Assembly: GCA_021604525.1 (NCBI GenBank)
Contig: BQJD01000013.1
Coordinates: 1-64,000 of the forward strand
Source of the DNA: a marine bacterium B5-7
GTDB taxonomy: Bacteria; Pseudomonadota; Gammaproteobacteria; Arenicellales; CAJQKF01
Reading direction: 5' to 3'
DNA length: 64,000 bases
A program made the position numbers and the translations under genes. Positions 34,110 to 41,628 of this stretch are shown piece after piece. The notes beneath the pieces were generated by a model. The model was not told the DNA's origin. It made no database searches and worked only from the letters and a program-made list of their open reading frames with translations. Each line of letters starts with the position of its first letter. Within the stretch, counting starts at the first letter, position 1.

Positions 34110-35161
34110 GATGCATTTCCCGTAATTGAATCAGGGTTGAATTTGTGACGATCGGGAAATACCCGGTTCATCCAGTTGGTGAGTTTTGCCAATGCAGGAT
34201 GATCGAAATGAGATTCGAGAAGTCGGAAAACCCTCGGCAGATGTTTCAGGTAGCGTCGCTTGCCGTCTCGCAAATACAGCCGGCTGAAAATTCCAATCAC
34301 CTTTGCATGACGCTGCGCTGCCAGAAGTGAGTACCAGTTTGTGAAATTGTCTTTTTCGAGTTTTGGCATGCCCTTGAGATAGTAGTTGATATAACGCTGT
34401 CGAAATTCAGGCTCCATATCCCGGCGCGCATCCTCGAGCAGCGACGCAAGATCATAGGCGATTGGACCGATCATGGCGTCCTGAAAATCCAGCAGGGCAC
34501 ATTCTTGCTTACCGTCATGATCGATTAGCATAAGGTTGTCCACATGAAAGTCGCGTAACACTAATGTCATTTCAGGTGGTGGCATGGCGTCGATAATGTT
34601 CCGCCAGATTTCCATATACGCGTCCCGCTCTGTCGTGTCGATTGTTTTGCCGAAGACCAACGGGTAATGCCAGTCGGGGAGTAACAATGCTTCGGTCAGG
34701 AGAGCCTTTGTATCGTAGTTCGGGCGGTCAATGAGAGATGCGTTCCCCTGGCTGTGAAGCACTATTAGTGTATCGACGGCCAGGGTGTACAAACGATCGG
34801 CATTCTCATTGTTATCAAGCAGACGCGTAAAGGTATTATCGCCAAAATCTTCCAGCAGCAAAAAACCGTTGTCGACATCGCTGTCGATGATCTTAGGTGC
34901 TATCAGGCCCAGTGATCGCAGGTGCTTATCGACCGTCATAAAGGGCCGAACGTCCTCGTTGGGTGGCGGCGCATCCATCAACATGTATGTTCGATCATTA
35001 TCAGCTATTCTGAAATAGCATCTGAATGACGCATCCGGCGCCAGCGGAACAAGCCTGACGTTACCGAGTCCTTGACGACTGATAAATTCTCTACGTGCCG
35101 AAACGCGTTGCGGATCGTCATGCAATGAGATCGGCGGACATTCAGGGGAATCATGCGACAT
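34106..35161 (-). CDS. Aminoglycoside-phosphotransferase-fold sugar kinase, AmgK-like
   Basis: A 351-aa APH-fold kinase. The nucleotide-binding N-lobe contains [11 protein letters not shown] and YMLMDAPPP. The catalytic loop is [14 protein letters not shown] (Brenner motif H-x-D-x4-N in the variant form) and the metal-binding Asp is in [20 protein letters not shown]. This is the pattern of AmgK, the MurNAc/GlcNAc anomeric kinase of peptidoglycan recycling, but its usual partner murU and the tsaE neighbour are not here. A promoter of its own is implied by the terminator at 35227-35254 upstream. Confidence 0.75.
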   Translation of the reverse strand: MSHDSPECPPISLHDDPQRVSARREFISRQGLGNVRLVPLAPDASFRCYFRIADNDRTYMLMDAPPPNEDVRPFMTVDKHLRSLGLIAPKIIDSDVDNGFLLLEDFGDNTFTRLLDNNENADRLYTLAVDTLIVLHSQGNASLIDRPNYDTKALLTEALLLPDWHYPLVFGKTIDTTERDAYMEIWRNIIDAMPPPEMTLVLRDFHVDNLMLIDHDGKQECALLDFQDAMIGPIAYDLASLLEDARRDMEPEFRQRYINYYLKGMPKLEKDNFTNWYSLLAAQRHAKVIGIFSRLYLRDGKRRYLKHLPRVFRLLESHFDHPALAKLTNWMNRVFPDRHKFNPDSITGNAS

Positions 35162-35226
35162 GATGTCAAACCATGAGTTAAATAAATTACGAATAACCCG
35201 ATTGTGGCATTAGTTGATTATTTTGC

Positions 35227-35254
35227 AAAAAAAAGCGGCACATCCTTATGCCGC
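35227..35254 (-). terminator. Rho-independent terminator of the FAD oxidase gene
   Basis: Read on the minus strand: GCGGCA-TAAGGATG-TGCCGC followed by eight T residues (35227-35234 are A on the plus strand). It lies about 130 bp downstream of the GlcD-type gene and insulates the kinase gene. Confidence 0.85.
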
Positions 35255-35385
35255 ATGAGAGTCACCGAGGGTGTCGGCGTTGTACACATCATGATCTCGG
35301 ACACTGTGTCGATACAACCTCTCAATCGGTTCAATATAATTTGTATTCTGCCAGGTATGTTCGAGATGCAGCTGACACACAGGCT

Positions 35386-36798
35386 TCAGATAATTTTGCC
35401 GGAATTCATGAGGCCATCGGGATCGATGGCCTTTTTAAGCGTACGCATCATATCGAGTTCCACACGGTTTTTGTGTTGCCGCATGAGATCCAACTTTAAT
35501 AGGCCGATTCCATGTTCCGCGCTGAATGAACCGTTCAGTGAAGTCACGATGCCATATACCGCCTGGCGAAGTGCGGGTTTGGCCGCAACGAAATCGTCCG
35601 GATCCATGCCAACCGGCTGCAACAGGTTGCAGTGGATATTTCCATCGCCAATATGGCCAAAAGGGTAGGGACGTGTGCCAGGCAAAACGCGTTGGACTTC
35701 TACCATTACACGGGATATCAGTTCCGGGACCTTTGATACCGGTACCGAGACATCATGACTGACGGTCTTCCCCTCGGCACGTTGGCCAGCAACAATTGCC
35801 TCACGTATCTTCCAAAGGGATTTTTCCTGAGATTCCGAGCCGCTGATGACAGCATCATTTAGCCAGCCCTCATCAAGGCTCCTGGCAAGAAACGCTTCGG
35901 TAATGGCGTTAATGTTGATGACGTGTGATGAAGTCGCAAACTGGCACAGGATGTACCAGGGGTGAGATGTTTCCAATGGATTATCGCAACCGGGAACGTG
36001 ATTGGCCGCTGCCTGCATGGCAATGTCAGGAATCAATTCAAAGCTGCTGAGCTGATCGCCACTCAATTGACGCGCCAGTATCAGCAATTGCAAAGCGTCA
36101 TCAAGGTTGGAGAAACCCAACAAAATGGTTTGTGATTGCACTGCTTGTGGATAAAGACGTAAAGTGGCCGCGGTTACAATGCCAAGCGTACCCTCGGCGC
36201 CAATGAATAACTGTTTCAGATCGTAGCCGGTATTGTTCTTCAAAAGTGCAGTCAAGCCATCCCAAACCCTGCCATCGGCCAGAACAACCTCAAGCCCCAG
36301 TACTTGTGAACGGGTATTGCCATAGCGAAGGACGTTGATTCCGCCTGCGTTTGTGGAAATGATTCCACCAATCAGACAGCTCCCCTCGGCGCCAAGGCTG
36401 ACCGGAAACATGCGATTCATATCATGGGCTACCGCCTGAATATCCGCTAGAACACATCCGGCTTCGACCGTGATGGTGCCGTTTAATTGGTCACGATGAC
36501 GAATGGCGCGTAATCTTTTCAGGGACAATATGACCTCGCCGTTTTCAGCGACAGCGCCGCCGCAAAGGCCCGTGTTGCCGCCTTGTGGAACCACAGTCAC
36601 ATTGGCGTCGGCACAAGCAGTGATAACCTGGCTGACCTCTCCGGTGTCGGCTGGTAGCACGACACACAGTGGGTGACTTTCATAATCACCTCGCTGTTCG
36701 GTAAGAAAGGGCCCGGCGTCGCTATTGTCACTGCCAAGCAGGTAGCGATCCCCGACTATGCGTCGCAAACGTCCGACCAACTGAATCGAATCTGTCAT
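35386..36798 (-). CDS. FAD-binding 2-hydroxyacid dehydrogenase/oxidase, GlcD/D2HGDH type
   Basis: A 470-aa flavoprotein of the VAO/PCMH fold. The FAD pyrophosphate loop is VVPQGGNTGLCGGAV, SLGAEGSCLIGGIISTNAGG continues the domain, GYDLKQLFIGAEGTLGIVT closes it, and the C-terminal catalytic region holds the metal-binding histidines PYPFGHIGDGNIHCN and NGSFSAEHGIGLLK. This matches D-2-hydroxyglutarate, D-lactate or glycolate dehydrogenases. glcE and glcF are absent, which favours a single-subunit enzyme acting on D-2-hydroxyglutarate or D-lactate, passing electrons to a quinone or ETF. It is a single gene ending at its own terminator. Confidence 0.85.
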   Translation of the reverse strand: MTDSIQLVGRLRRIVGDRYLLGSDNSDAGPFLTEQRGDYESHPLCVVLPADTGEVSQVITACADANVTVVPQGGNTGLCGGAVAENGEVILSLKRLRAIRHRDQLNGTITVEAGCVLADIQAVAHDMNRMFPVSLGAEGSCLIGGIISTNAGGINVLRYGNTRSQVLGLEVVLADGRVWDGLTALLKNNTGYDLKQLFIGAEGTLGIVTAATLRLYPQAVQSQTILLGFSNLDDALQLLILARQLSGDQLSSFELIPDIAMQAAANHVPGCDNPLETSHPWYILCQFATSSHVININAITEAFLARSLDEGWLNDAVISGSESQEKSLWKIREAIVAGQRAEGKTVSHDVSVPVSKVPELISRVMVEVQRVLPGTRPYPFGHIGDGNIHCNLLQPVGMDPDDFVAAKPALRQAVYGIVTSLNGSFSAEHGIGLLKLDLMRQHKNRVELDMMRTLKKAIDPDGLMNSGKII

Positions 36799-36941
36799 TA
36801 GTTAAAATGATGCGTTAACAATGATGATCTGGTAAACAGGACTTATATGCATATAAAGGTGTTCTGGCTGGTAAAGATGTTCTGGCTTGGCAAGACGCAA
36901 AATCGAGCGATTTCTATCCTGATTATTTAAGGAATCACAGC
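36799..36941. other. Regulatory region upstream of the AOR operon (5' part)
   Basis: Separates the divergent FAD oxidase and AOR transcription units. It contains a diverged tandem repeat (listed separately) and the ribosome site AAGGAA (36929-36934) of the small ORF. No confident -35/-10 pair was found. Confidence 0.4.
36855..36890. repeat. Tandem 17/18-bp direct repeat upstream of the AOR operon
   Basis: AAAGGTGTTCTGGCTGG (36855-36871) is followed after one base by AAAGATGTTCTGGCTTGG (36873-36890). The core TGTTCTGGCT is identical and recurs with an 18-bp period, nearly two helical turns, as expected for an activator or repressor site. No named regulator fits. Confidence 0.65.
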
Positions 36942-37013
36942 ATGACAACCCGATCCGCAAAATCCATGAATCCTGGCCAATTCTCGATGCAGATGCTTTC
37001 GGATGTGCGCTGA
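36942..37013 (+). CDS. Candidate 23-aa leader peptide ORF before the AOR operon
   Basis: ATG 36942 to TGA 37011 encodes a 23-residue peptide starting MTTRSAKSMNPGQF and ending MLSDVR. It has a good ribosome site (AAGGAA, 7 nt spacing) and is followed, 118 bp later, by the ferredoxin gene. It has three internal Met, no Cys, and no signal peptide. It could be a translated leader controlling the operon, a small functional peptide, or chance. Nothing similar is known to me. Confidence 0.4.
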   Translation: MTTRSAKSMNPGQFSMQMLSDVR

Positions 37014-37042
37014 ATCCAGTACATTACGTTATTGTGAAGTGT

Positions 37043-37062
37043 CATTCGACCCCTGTCGAATG
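37043..37062. promoter_or_regulatory. Perfect 8-bp dyad in the AOR operon leader
   Basis: CATTCGAC-CCCT-GTCGAATG is a perfect inverted repeat between the small ORF and the ferredoxin gene. A second smaller one, GGGTC (37088-37092) with GACCC (37102-37106), is just downstream. Either a dimeric regulator site or an RNA hairpin of an attenuator; no T-tract follows. Confidence 0.5.
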
Positions 37063-37131
37063 TCGCTAATACCACGTTCCACAAGTCGGGTCGGAATATA
37101 AGACCCACGTTAGGATTATAAGAGGAGACCC

Positions 37132-37599
37132 ATGTTCCGATCCCTGCATATCGATCCTGCCAAGTGTACAGGCTGCCTGCAATGCGAGTTGGCCTGTTCC
37201 CTTGAGCATACCGGCGAGTTTAATCCGGCACGTTCACGTATCCGGGTTTTCGAATTCGAACACGGCCTGCGCAACATACCCTATACCTGTACCCAATGCG
37301 ATGAGGCCTGGTGCCTGCATGCCTGCCCGGTCGGTGCCATTGGTGTTGATACGTTGAGTGGTGCCAAGGATGTCTCTGCGGCAGTGTGTGTGGGTTGCAA
37401 GGTCTGTGTTGGGGCCTGTCCGTTTGGAACAATCAACTTCAATCCGGATTCCGGTAAAGTGGATAAATGCGATCTTTGTGGCGGTGATCCGAAATGTGCG
37501 GAAGTGTGTCCAACCGATGCAATCATCTACGGTGATGCTGATTGGAGTGGTCTGGATAAAATGCGGCAATCTGCTGCAATGTCATTGATGGGGCGTTGA
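37132..37599 (+). CDS. Four-cluster ferredoxin subunit of an aldehyde oxidoreductase (AorA-like)
   Basis: A 155-aa polyferredoxin with sixteen cysteines in four Cys-x2-Cys-type groups: KCTGCLQCELAC, YTCTQCDEAWCLHACPVGA, VCVGCKVCVGACPFG and KCDLCGGDPKCAEVCPTDA. This predicts four [4Fe-4S] clusters, as in the HycB/DmsB-like AorA subunit that wires electrons between AOR subunits in Aromatoleum-type enzymes. No signal peptide, so it is cytosolic. ATG 37132 has an AGGAGA ribosome site. The AOR catalytic gene follows one base after the stop. Confidence 0.9.
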   Translation: MFRSLHIDPAKCTGCLQCELACSLEHTGEFNPARSRIRVFEFEHGLRNIPYTCTQCDEAWCLHACPVGAIGVDTLSGAKDVSAAVCVGCKVCVGACPFGTINFNPDSGKVDKCDLCGGDPKCAEVCPTDAIIYGDADWSGLDKMRQSAAMSLMGR

Positions 37600-37600
37600 T

Positions 37601-39445
37601 ATGGGTTGGCAGCAAAAAGTACTCAGAGTCGATCTCAATGCAGGAACCTGCACCACCGAGCCGCTCAATATGGAATGGGCCGCGCAATATATCGGTACAC
37701 GTGGTTTGGCAACCCGTTACCTCATGGAGAATATGGATCCGGCGGTCGATGCACTGTCGCCTGAAAACGTTCTGATATTTGCCACCGGGCCCTTGGGTGG
37801 AACACTGACATCCACCAGTGGACGTTACGCCGTAGTCACCAAGGGGCCGTTGACCGGTGCAATCGCCTGTTCAAACTCGGGTGGCAAGTTCGGTGCTGAA
37901 CTGAAATTCAGCGGTTATGACCTAATGATCGTGACCGGCAAGTCCGAACGCCCCGTCTACCTTCTCATAGAAGATGATGAGGCAAAGCTCATCAATGCGG
38001 AGGATCTGTGGGGCCGAACCGTTTGGGACACCGAGGAGACGATAAAGGCGCGACATCACAGTGAGGATATGAAAGTTGCCTCCATTGGCGTTGCCGGTGA
38101 ACGCGGCGTTTACTATGCCTGCATTGTCAACGATCTGCATCGCGCTGCGGGTCGTTCCGGTGTGGGTGCGGTCATGGGTTCGAAGAACCTTAAAGCGGTT
38201 GCAGCGCGTGGCTCTCGCGGTATACGGGTTAAAGACCCCTTGCGATTCATGAAGGTGGTCGAGGAAAAAAACCAGAAACTGGTTGATGATCCGGGCCGTC
38301 GCAGCCTGACCAAATCCGGTACCTTGTCGATGATGAATGTCATGCAGGAATTTGGTGGGTTACCGACCAATAATTTTCGTGATGTTCAGTTTGACGGTGT
38401 GGCGAAGGTTAATCATAAGGCGGTCAGGGAAAAACGACATGGCCATCGCAACCTGCTCACTAACAAGGCGTGCTTTGGTTGCACCATTGCCTGCGGACGT
38501 ATTGCACATATCGATAAAAATCACTTCTCGGTAGTTAACCGTAAAGAGTACTGGCACGCCTCCGGCGGGCTCGAGTATGAAACCGCTTTCGCTTTTGGAC
38601 CGGTTGTGGGGGTTGACGATCTCGATGCATTGACCTTCGCCGGATACATGATGAACGAGCACGGTATGGACCCCATATCGTTTGGTGTCACGCTGGCTGC
38701 TGCCATGGAGTTATACGAACTCGGCGTTATTACTCGTGAACAGACCGATGGCATCGATCTTCGCTTTGGCAATGCCGAAGCATTGACTGTCATGTCCGAG
38801 AAAACCGGCAAGTACGAGGGCTTCGGTCGAGAACTTGCACTCGGCTCGAAGCGCCTGTGCGAGAAGTACGGGCATCCGGAGCTTGCCATGGTGGTCAAGG
38901 GTCAGGAATTTGCCGGCTACGATTCACGCGCCCTGCAGGGCATGGGTCTGGGTTACGCTACCGGCAACCGAGGTGCATGCCACCTTCGACACGATACCTT
39001 TGCCGAGGATATGGAAGATGTCAGTGGTAAGGGCAAGGCGCAACCGTGTAAGGATTCCCAGGACAATGTGGCTGCCATCGATTCAGTCGGTATCTGCCTG
39101 TTTACAGCTTCTGCCTGGGATCTTGGTGACCTTGCCGATCAAATGGACGCAGCCTGCGAGGGAACCTGGACGGCGGAGCGACTACGTGAGGCGGGCGAAC
39201 GAATCTGGAATCTTGAAAGATTGTTTAACATGAAAGCGGGGTTAACGGCCGCTGATGACACCCTGCCGCCGCGTATGCTTAAGGATCCCGCGCCAACCGG
39301 CATGGCAAAGGGCAAGGTCAATGAGCTCGATGTGATGCTGCCGGAATATTATGCCTTACGGGAGTGGAGTGTCGACGGGGTACCAACTCGCGCGTTATTG
39401 CAACGACTTGACCTTGAGGCATTTGCGCTTGCGGATTCAGCTTGA
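37601..39445 (+). CDS. Aldehyde ferredoxin oxidoreductase, tungsten/molybdenum catalytic subunit (AorB-like)
   Basis: A 614-aa enzyme of the AOR family that oxidises aldehydes to acids, or the reverse, at a W- or Mo-bis-pyranopterin. The N-terminal domain has YIGTRGLATRYL, ATGPLGGTLTSTSGRYAVVTKGP and ACSNSGGKFGAELKFSGYD. The [4Fe-4S] ligands are C291-x2-C294-x3-C298 (ACFGCTIACGR) and C499 (VGICLFT). The pterin-binding segment is YDSRALQGMGLGYATGNRGACHLR. It is co-transcribed with the polyferredoxin and a MoaD-like gene that overlaps its end. No FAD/NAD reductase (AorC) is present, so the electron acceptor is unknown. Confidence 0.92.
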   Translation: MGWQQKVLRVDLNAGTCTTEPLNMEWAAQYIGTRGLATRYLMENMDPAVDALSPENVLIFATGPLGGTLTSTSGRYAVVTKGPLTGAIACSNSGGKFGAELKFSGYDLMIVTGKSERPVYLLIEDDEAKLINAEDLWGRTVWDTEETIKARHHSEDMKVASIGVAGERGVYYACIVNDLHRAAGRSGVGAVMGSKNLKAVAARGSRGIRVKDPLRFMKVVEEKNQKLVDDPGRRSLTKSGTLSMMNVMQEFGGLPTNNFRDVQFDGVAKVNHKAVREKRHGHRNLLTNKACFGCTIACGRIAHIDKNHFSVVNRKEYWHASGGLEYETAFAFGPVVGVDDLDALTFAGYMMNEHGMDPISFGVTLAAAMELYELGVITREQTDGIDLRFGNAEALTVMSEKTGKYEGFGRELALGSKRLCEKYGHPELAMVVKGQEFAGYDSRALQGMGLGYATGNRGACHLRHDTFAEDMEDVSGKGKAQPCKDSQDNVAAIDSVGICLFTASAWDLGDLADQMDAACEGTWTAERLREAGERIWNLERLFNMKAGLTAADDTLPPRMLKDPAPTGMAKGKVNELDVMLPEYYALREWSVDGVPTRALLQRLDLEAFALADSA

Positions 39446-39668
39446 TCTTAAGGGTGAACTCGAAGACGAACTGTCGGAAACCATCGCATCGAACTTTACT
39501 GTTGCTGAAGGCGTCACCCTTGAAGACATGCTTAAAAAGTTGCCGTTTGTCGATCGGGTTGTCTTGACGTCGGTTAACGGTACCGTCATCGCACGTTCAG
39601 ACCGCGCCTCGCTGGTACTTAACGAGAGCGATAAAGTCACCTTGTTACCCGCCATCAAGGGGGGGTGA
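39429..39668 (+). CDS. MoaD/ThiS-like sulfur carrier ending in Gly-Gly
   Basis: A 79-aa beta-grasp protein starting MRIQLDLKGELEDEL and ending LLPAIKGG, with the C-terminal GG needed for adenylation and thiocarboxylation by MoeB-type enzymes. LEDMLKKL and NESDKVTLLPAI are typical of MoaD relatives. TTG 39429 has GAGG about 10 nt upstream and overlaps the end of the AOR gene by 17 bp; the frame runs open to 39351 inside that gene. Such dedicated MoaD-like genes accompany AOR clusters and probably serve pyranopterin assembly for this enzyme. Confidence 0.82.
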   Translation: MRIQLDLKGELEDELSETIASNFTVAEGVTLEDMLKKLPFVDRVVLTSVNGTVIARSDRASLVLNESDKVTLLPAIKGG

Positions 39669-39671
39669 AAC

Positions 39672-40313
39672 ATGTTGCCCGAGCCAGCGCAACTCGCCTT
39701 GTTTCTGGTCAGTTCGTTGGCATTGTTATTGTTACCCGGGCCGGCGGTGTTCTACATCATTGCCCGAAGTGTAGCCCAGGGCAGCACGGCTGGATTGGTA
39801 TCCACGCTGGGCGTTGGTTTTGGTTCATTAATTCATGTACTGGCTGCGGCGTTGGGTATCTCGGCGTTGTTGGCTTCATCTGTAGAGATATTTTCGCTTC
39901 TCCGTATTGCCGGTGCGGGTTATCTGATTTACCTGGGTTTTCGCGCGTTGATGGCATCCAGGCCAGCAGATGAACCTGTTCAGATTGCCAGGAAACGCAT
40001 GAAGGTGATATTCCGTGAAGGCGTTGTCGTCAATATTCTCAACCCCAAGACGGCCATATTTTTTGTCGCTTTCCTGCCCCAGTTTGCCGACCCATCCCGC
40101 GGTAGTGTGGGTATGCAGATTTTCCTGCTCGGTTCGTTGTTCGTATTGCTCGGGATTACTACCGATGGCATCTATGCGCTGGCGGCAGGCAAGCTTGGGA
40201 CGCGTCTGGCAGACTTCGGTCGCACCTTGAAGTTACGAAACCGAATTGCAGCAGGAATCTACTTTGTTCTCGGTGCAATCACTCTGAATGTCGAGGCGCC
40301 GAAAGTCTCCTGA
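39672..40313 (+). CDS. LysE/RhtB-family exporter
   Basis: A 213-aa inner-membrane protein with about six helices. The LysE signature is visible at the N-terminus (LLLLPGPAVFYIIARSVAQG) and in LRIAGAGYLIYLGFRAL and FREGVVVNILNPKTAIFFVAFLPQF. The family exports amino acids or derivatives. It starts 3 bp after the MoaD-like gene and probably ends the AOR operon; a link to the product of the aldehyde reaction is speculative. Confidence 0.86.
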   Translation: MLPEPAQLALFLVSSLALLLLPGPAVFYIIARSVAQGSTAGLVSTLGVGFGSLIHVLAAALGISALLASSVEIFSLLRIAGAGYLIYLGFRALMASRPADEPVQIARKRMKVIFREGVVVNILNPKTAIFFVAFLPQFADPSRGSVGMQIFLLGSLFVLLGITTDGIYALAAGKLGTRLADFGRTLKLRNRIAAGIYFVLGAITLNVEAPKVS

Positions 40314-40335
40314 TCAGCTTCCAGCAAACGTTATA

Positions 40336-40372
40336 GTTACATTTGGTTACATCCAGGTTACGTTGATGTAAC
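40336..40372. promoter_or_regulatory. Repeated GTTAC operator-like site before the RND operon
   Basis: GTTAC occurs at 40336-40340, 40346-40350 and 40357-40361, about one helical turn apart, and inverted (GTAAC) at 40368-40372. The last two form a perfect dyad GTTAC-GTTGAT-GTAAC. The site is 84 bp before the adaptor gene, where a TetR- or MarR-type repressor of an efflux pump would sit. No regulator gene is adjacent. Confidence 0.55.
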
Positions 40373-40455
40373 GAGTTCTATTGTAAACTTCCTGATCGCG
40401 GCGACGATTACGCCGTCCACCTTATGATTCGAGATAACCGTTTCAGGATCCGTGA

Positions 40456-41628
40456 ATGGCCATTGGAAAAATACTCACGACACTGATTTTGCTGGGCGTT
40501 GTCGCAGCGATTGGCTGGCAGGTGAATCAACGTCTGATTGAGGTTAACCGTGAGTCACCGGAGCGTGTGCGGGGAATATCGGTCATTCCAGTCGAAGTCC
40601 AGCCGGTGACGCGTGGTGTAATCGAACGACGCCGTGCATTTACAGGCACATTGAATTCCCCGGCTGAGTTTGTCGTCGCGCCGAAATTGAGCGGTCGTAT
40701 TCTGGAGATCACCGTCGATCTGGCAGACCCGGTCAACCGCGGCCAGGTAGTTGCACGATTGGATAATGATGAGTACGTGCAAGCACTGGCCCAGGCAGAG
40801 GCAGACCTCGCTGTGTCACGCGCCAACTTCAACGAGGCCAAGAGTCTTCTGGCAATTGCGGATCGTGATCTGGAGCGGGCTGAGACACTGCGGGGAAGGG
40901 GTGTGAGCTCCGATGCGGAACGGGATGCAGCCAAGGCTAATCAACTTGCAAAAGCCGCTCATGTCGAGGTTACACGAGCGCAAATGTCCAGGGCTGTAGC
41001 GACCGTTGAAACGGCCAGAATCCAGCTTGGTTACAGCGACGTAATCGCTGCTTGGCAGGGTGGTCAAGATACCCGAGTTGTTGCAGAGCGGTTTGTTGAT
41101 GAAGGCGATACGGTTTCTGCCAATGCGCCGTTACTTCGTATTGTTGAGCTCGATCCGATCAATGCAGTTGTCTTCGTTACCGAGGCGGATTATGGCCTGC
41201 TGCGCCCGGGCCAGCGAGTTGACCTGAAAACCGATGCGTTTAAAGACTCTGTTTTTAAAGGTGAAATCTCGCGCATATCTCCGGTCTTTATCGAAGATAC
41301 TCGTCAAGCACGTGTTGAAATCACGCTCGACAACAAAGATTTAAAACTCAAGCCGGGTATGTTTGCACGGGTGTCGATCATGCTTGAACGGTTTGAGGAT
41401 GCGGTGATCCTGCCAGCAACTTCACTGGTGGTACGTGATGGCAGCAGCGGCGTATTCGTGGTTGACGATGATGGCGCCACGGTTCATTGGCAAAGTGTTG
41501 AAACCGGGGTTCGCGATGGCGATCGTGTTCAGGCTATCGGCAGTGACGTGGAAGGAAGAGTCGTCACACTCGGGCAACAACTCCTTGATGATGGCTCGAA
41601 AATTTCCATAAGCGAACTATCCCGATAA
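40456..41628 (+). CDS. RND efflux periplasmic adaptor (membrane fusion protein)
   Basis: A 390-aa HlyD/MexA-type adaptor. An N-terminal anchor ([16 protein letters not shown]) leads into the lipoyl half [31 protein letters not shown]. An alpha-hairpin spans about 105-190 (Ala/Glu/Arg-rich), the second lipoyl half follows, then a beta-barrel ([22 protein letters not shown]) and the membrane-proximal domain ([23 protein letters not shown]). It bridges the RND pump to an outer-membrane channel, which is not encoded here. The TAA stop overlaps the ATG of the pump gene by one base (TAATG). Confidence 0.9.
   Translation: MAIGKILTTLILLGVVAAIGWQVNQRLIEVNRESPERVRGISVIPVEVQPVTRGVIERRRAFTGTLNSPAEFVVAPKLSGRILEITVDLADPVNRGQVVARLDNDEYVQALAQAEADLAVSRANFNEAKSLLAIADRDLERAETLRGRGVSSDAERDAAKANQLAKAAHVEVTRAQMSRAVATVETARIQLGYSDVIAAWQGGQDTRVVAERFVDEGDTVSANAPLLRIVELDPINAVVFVTEADYGLLRPGQRVDLKTDAFKDSVFKGEISRISPVFIEDTRQARVEITLDNKDLKLKPGMFARVSIMLERFEDAVILPATSLVVRDGSSGVFVVDDDGATVHWQSVETGVRDGDRVQAIGSDVEGRVVTLGQQLLDDGSKISISELSR

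Noticed and set aside
34106..35161. Aminoglycoside resistance gene
   Set aside because: The APH fold is shared with AmgK-type sugar kinases, which the catalytic loop and the CsaA neighbour fit better; no mobile context is present.
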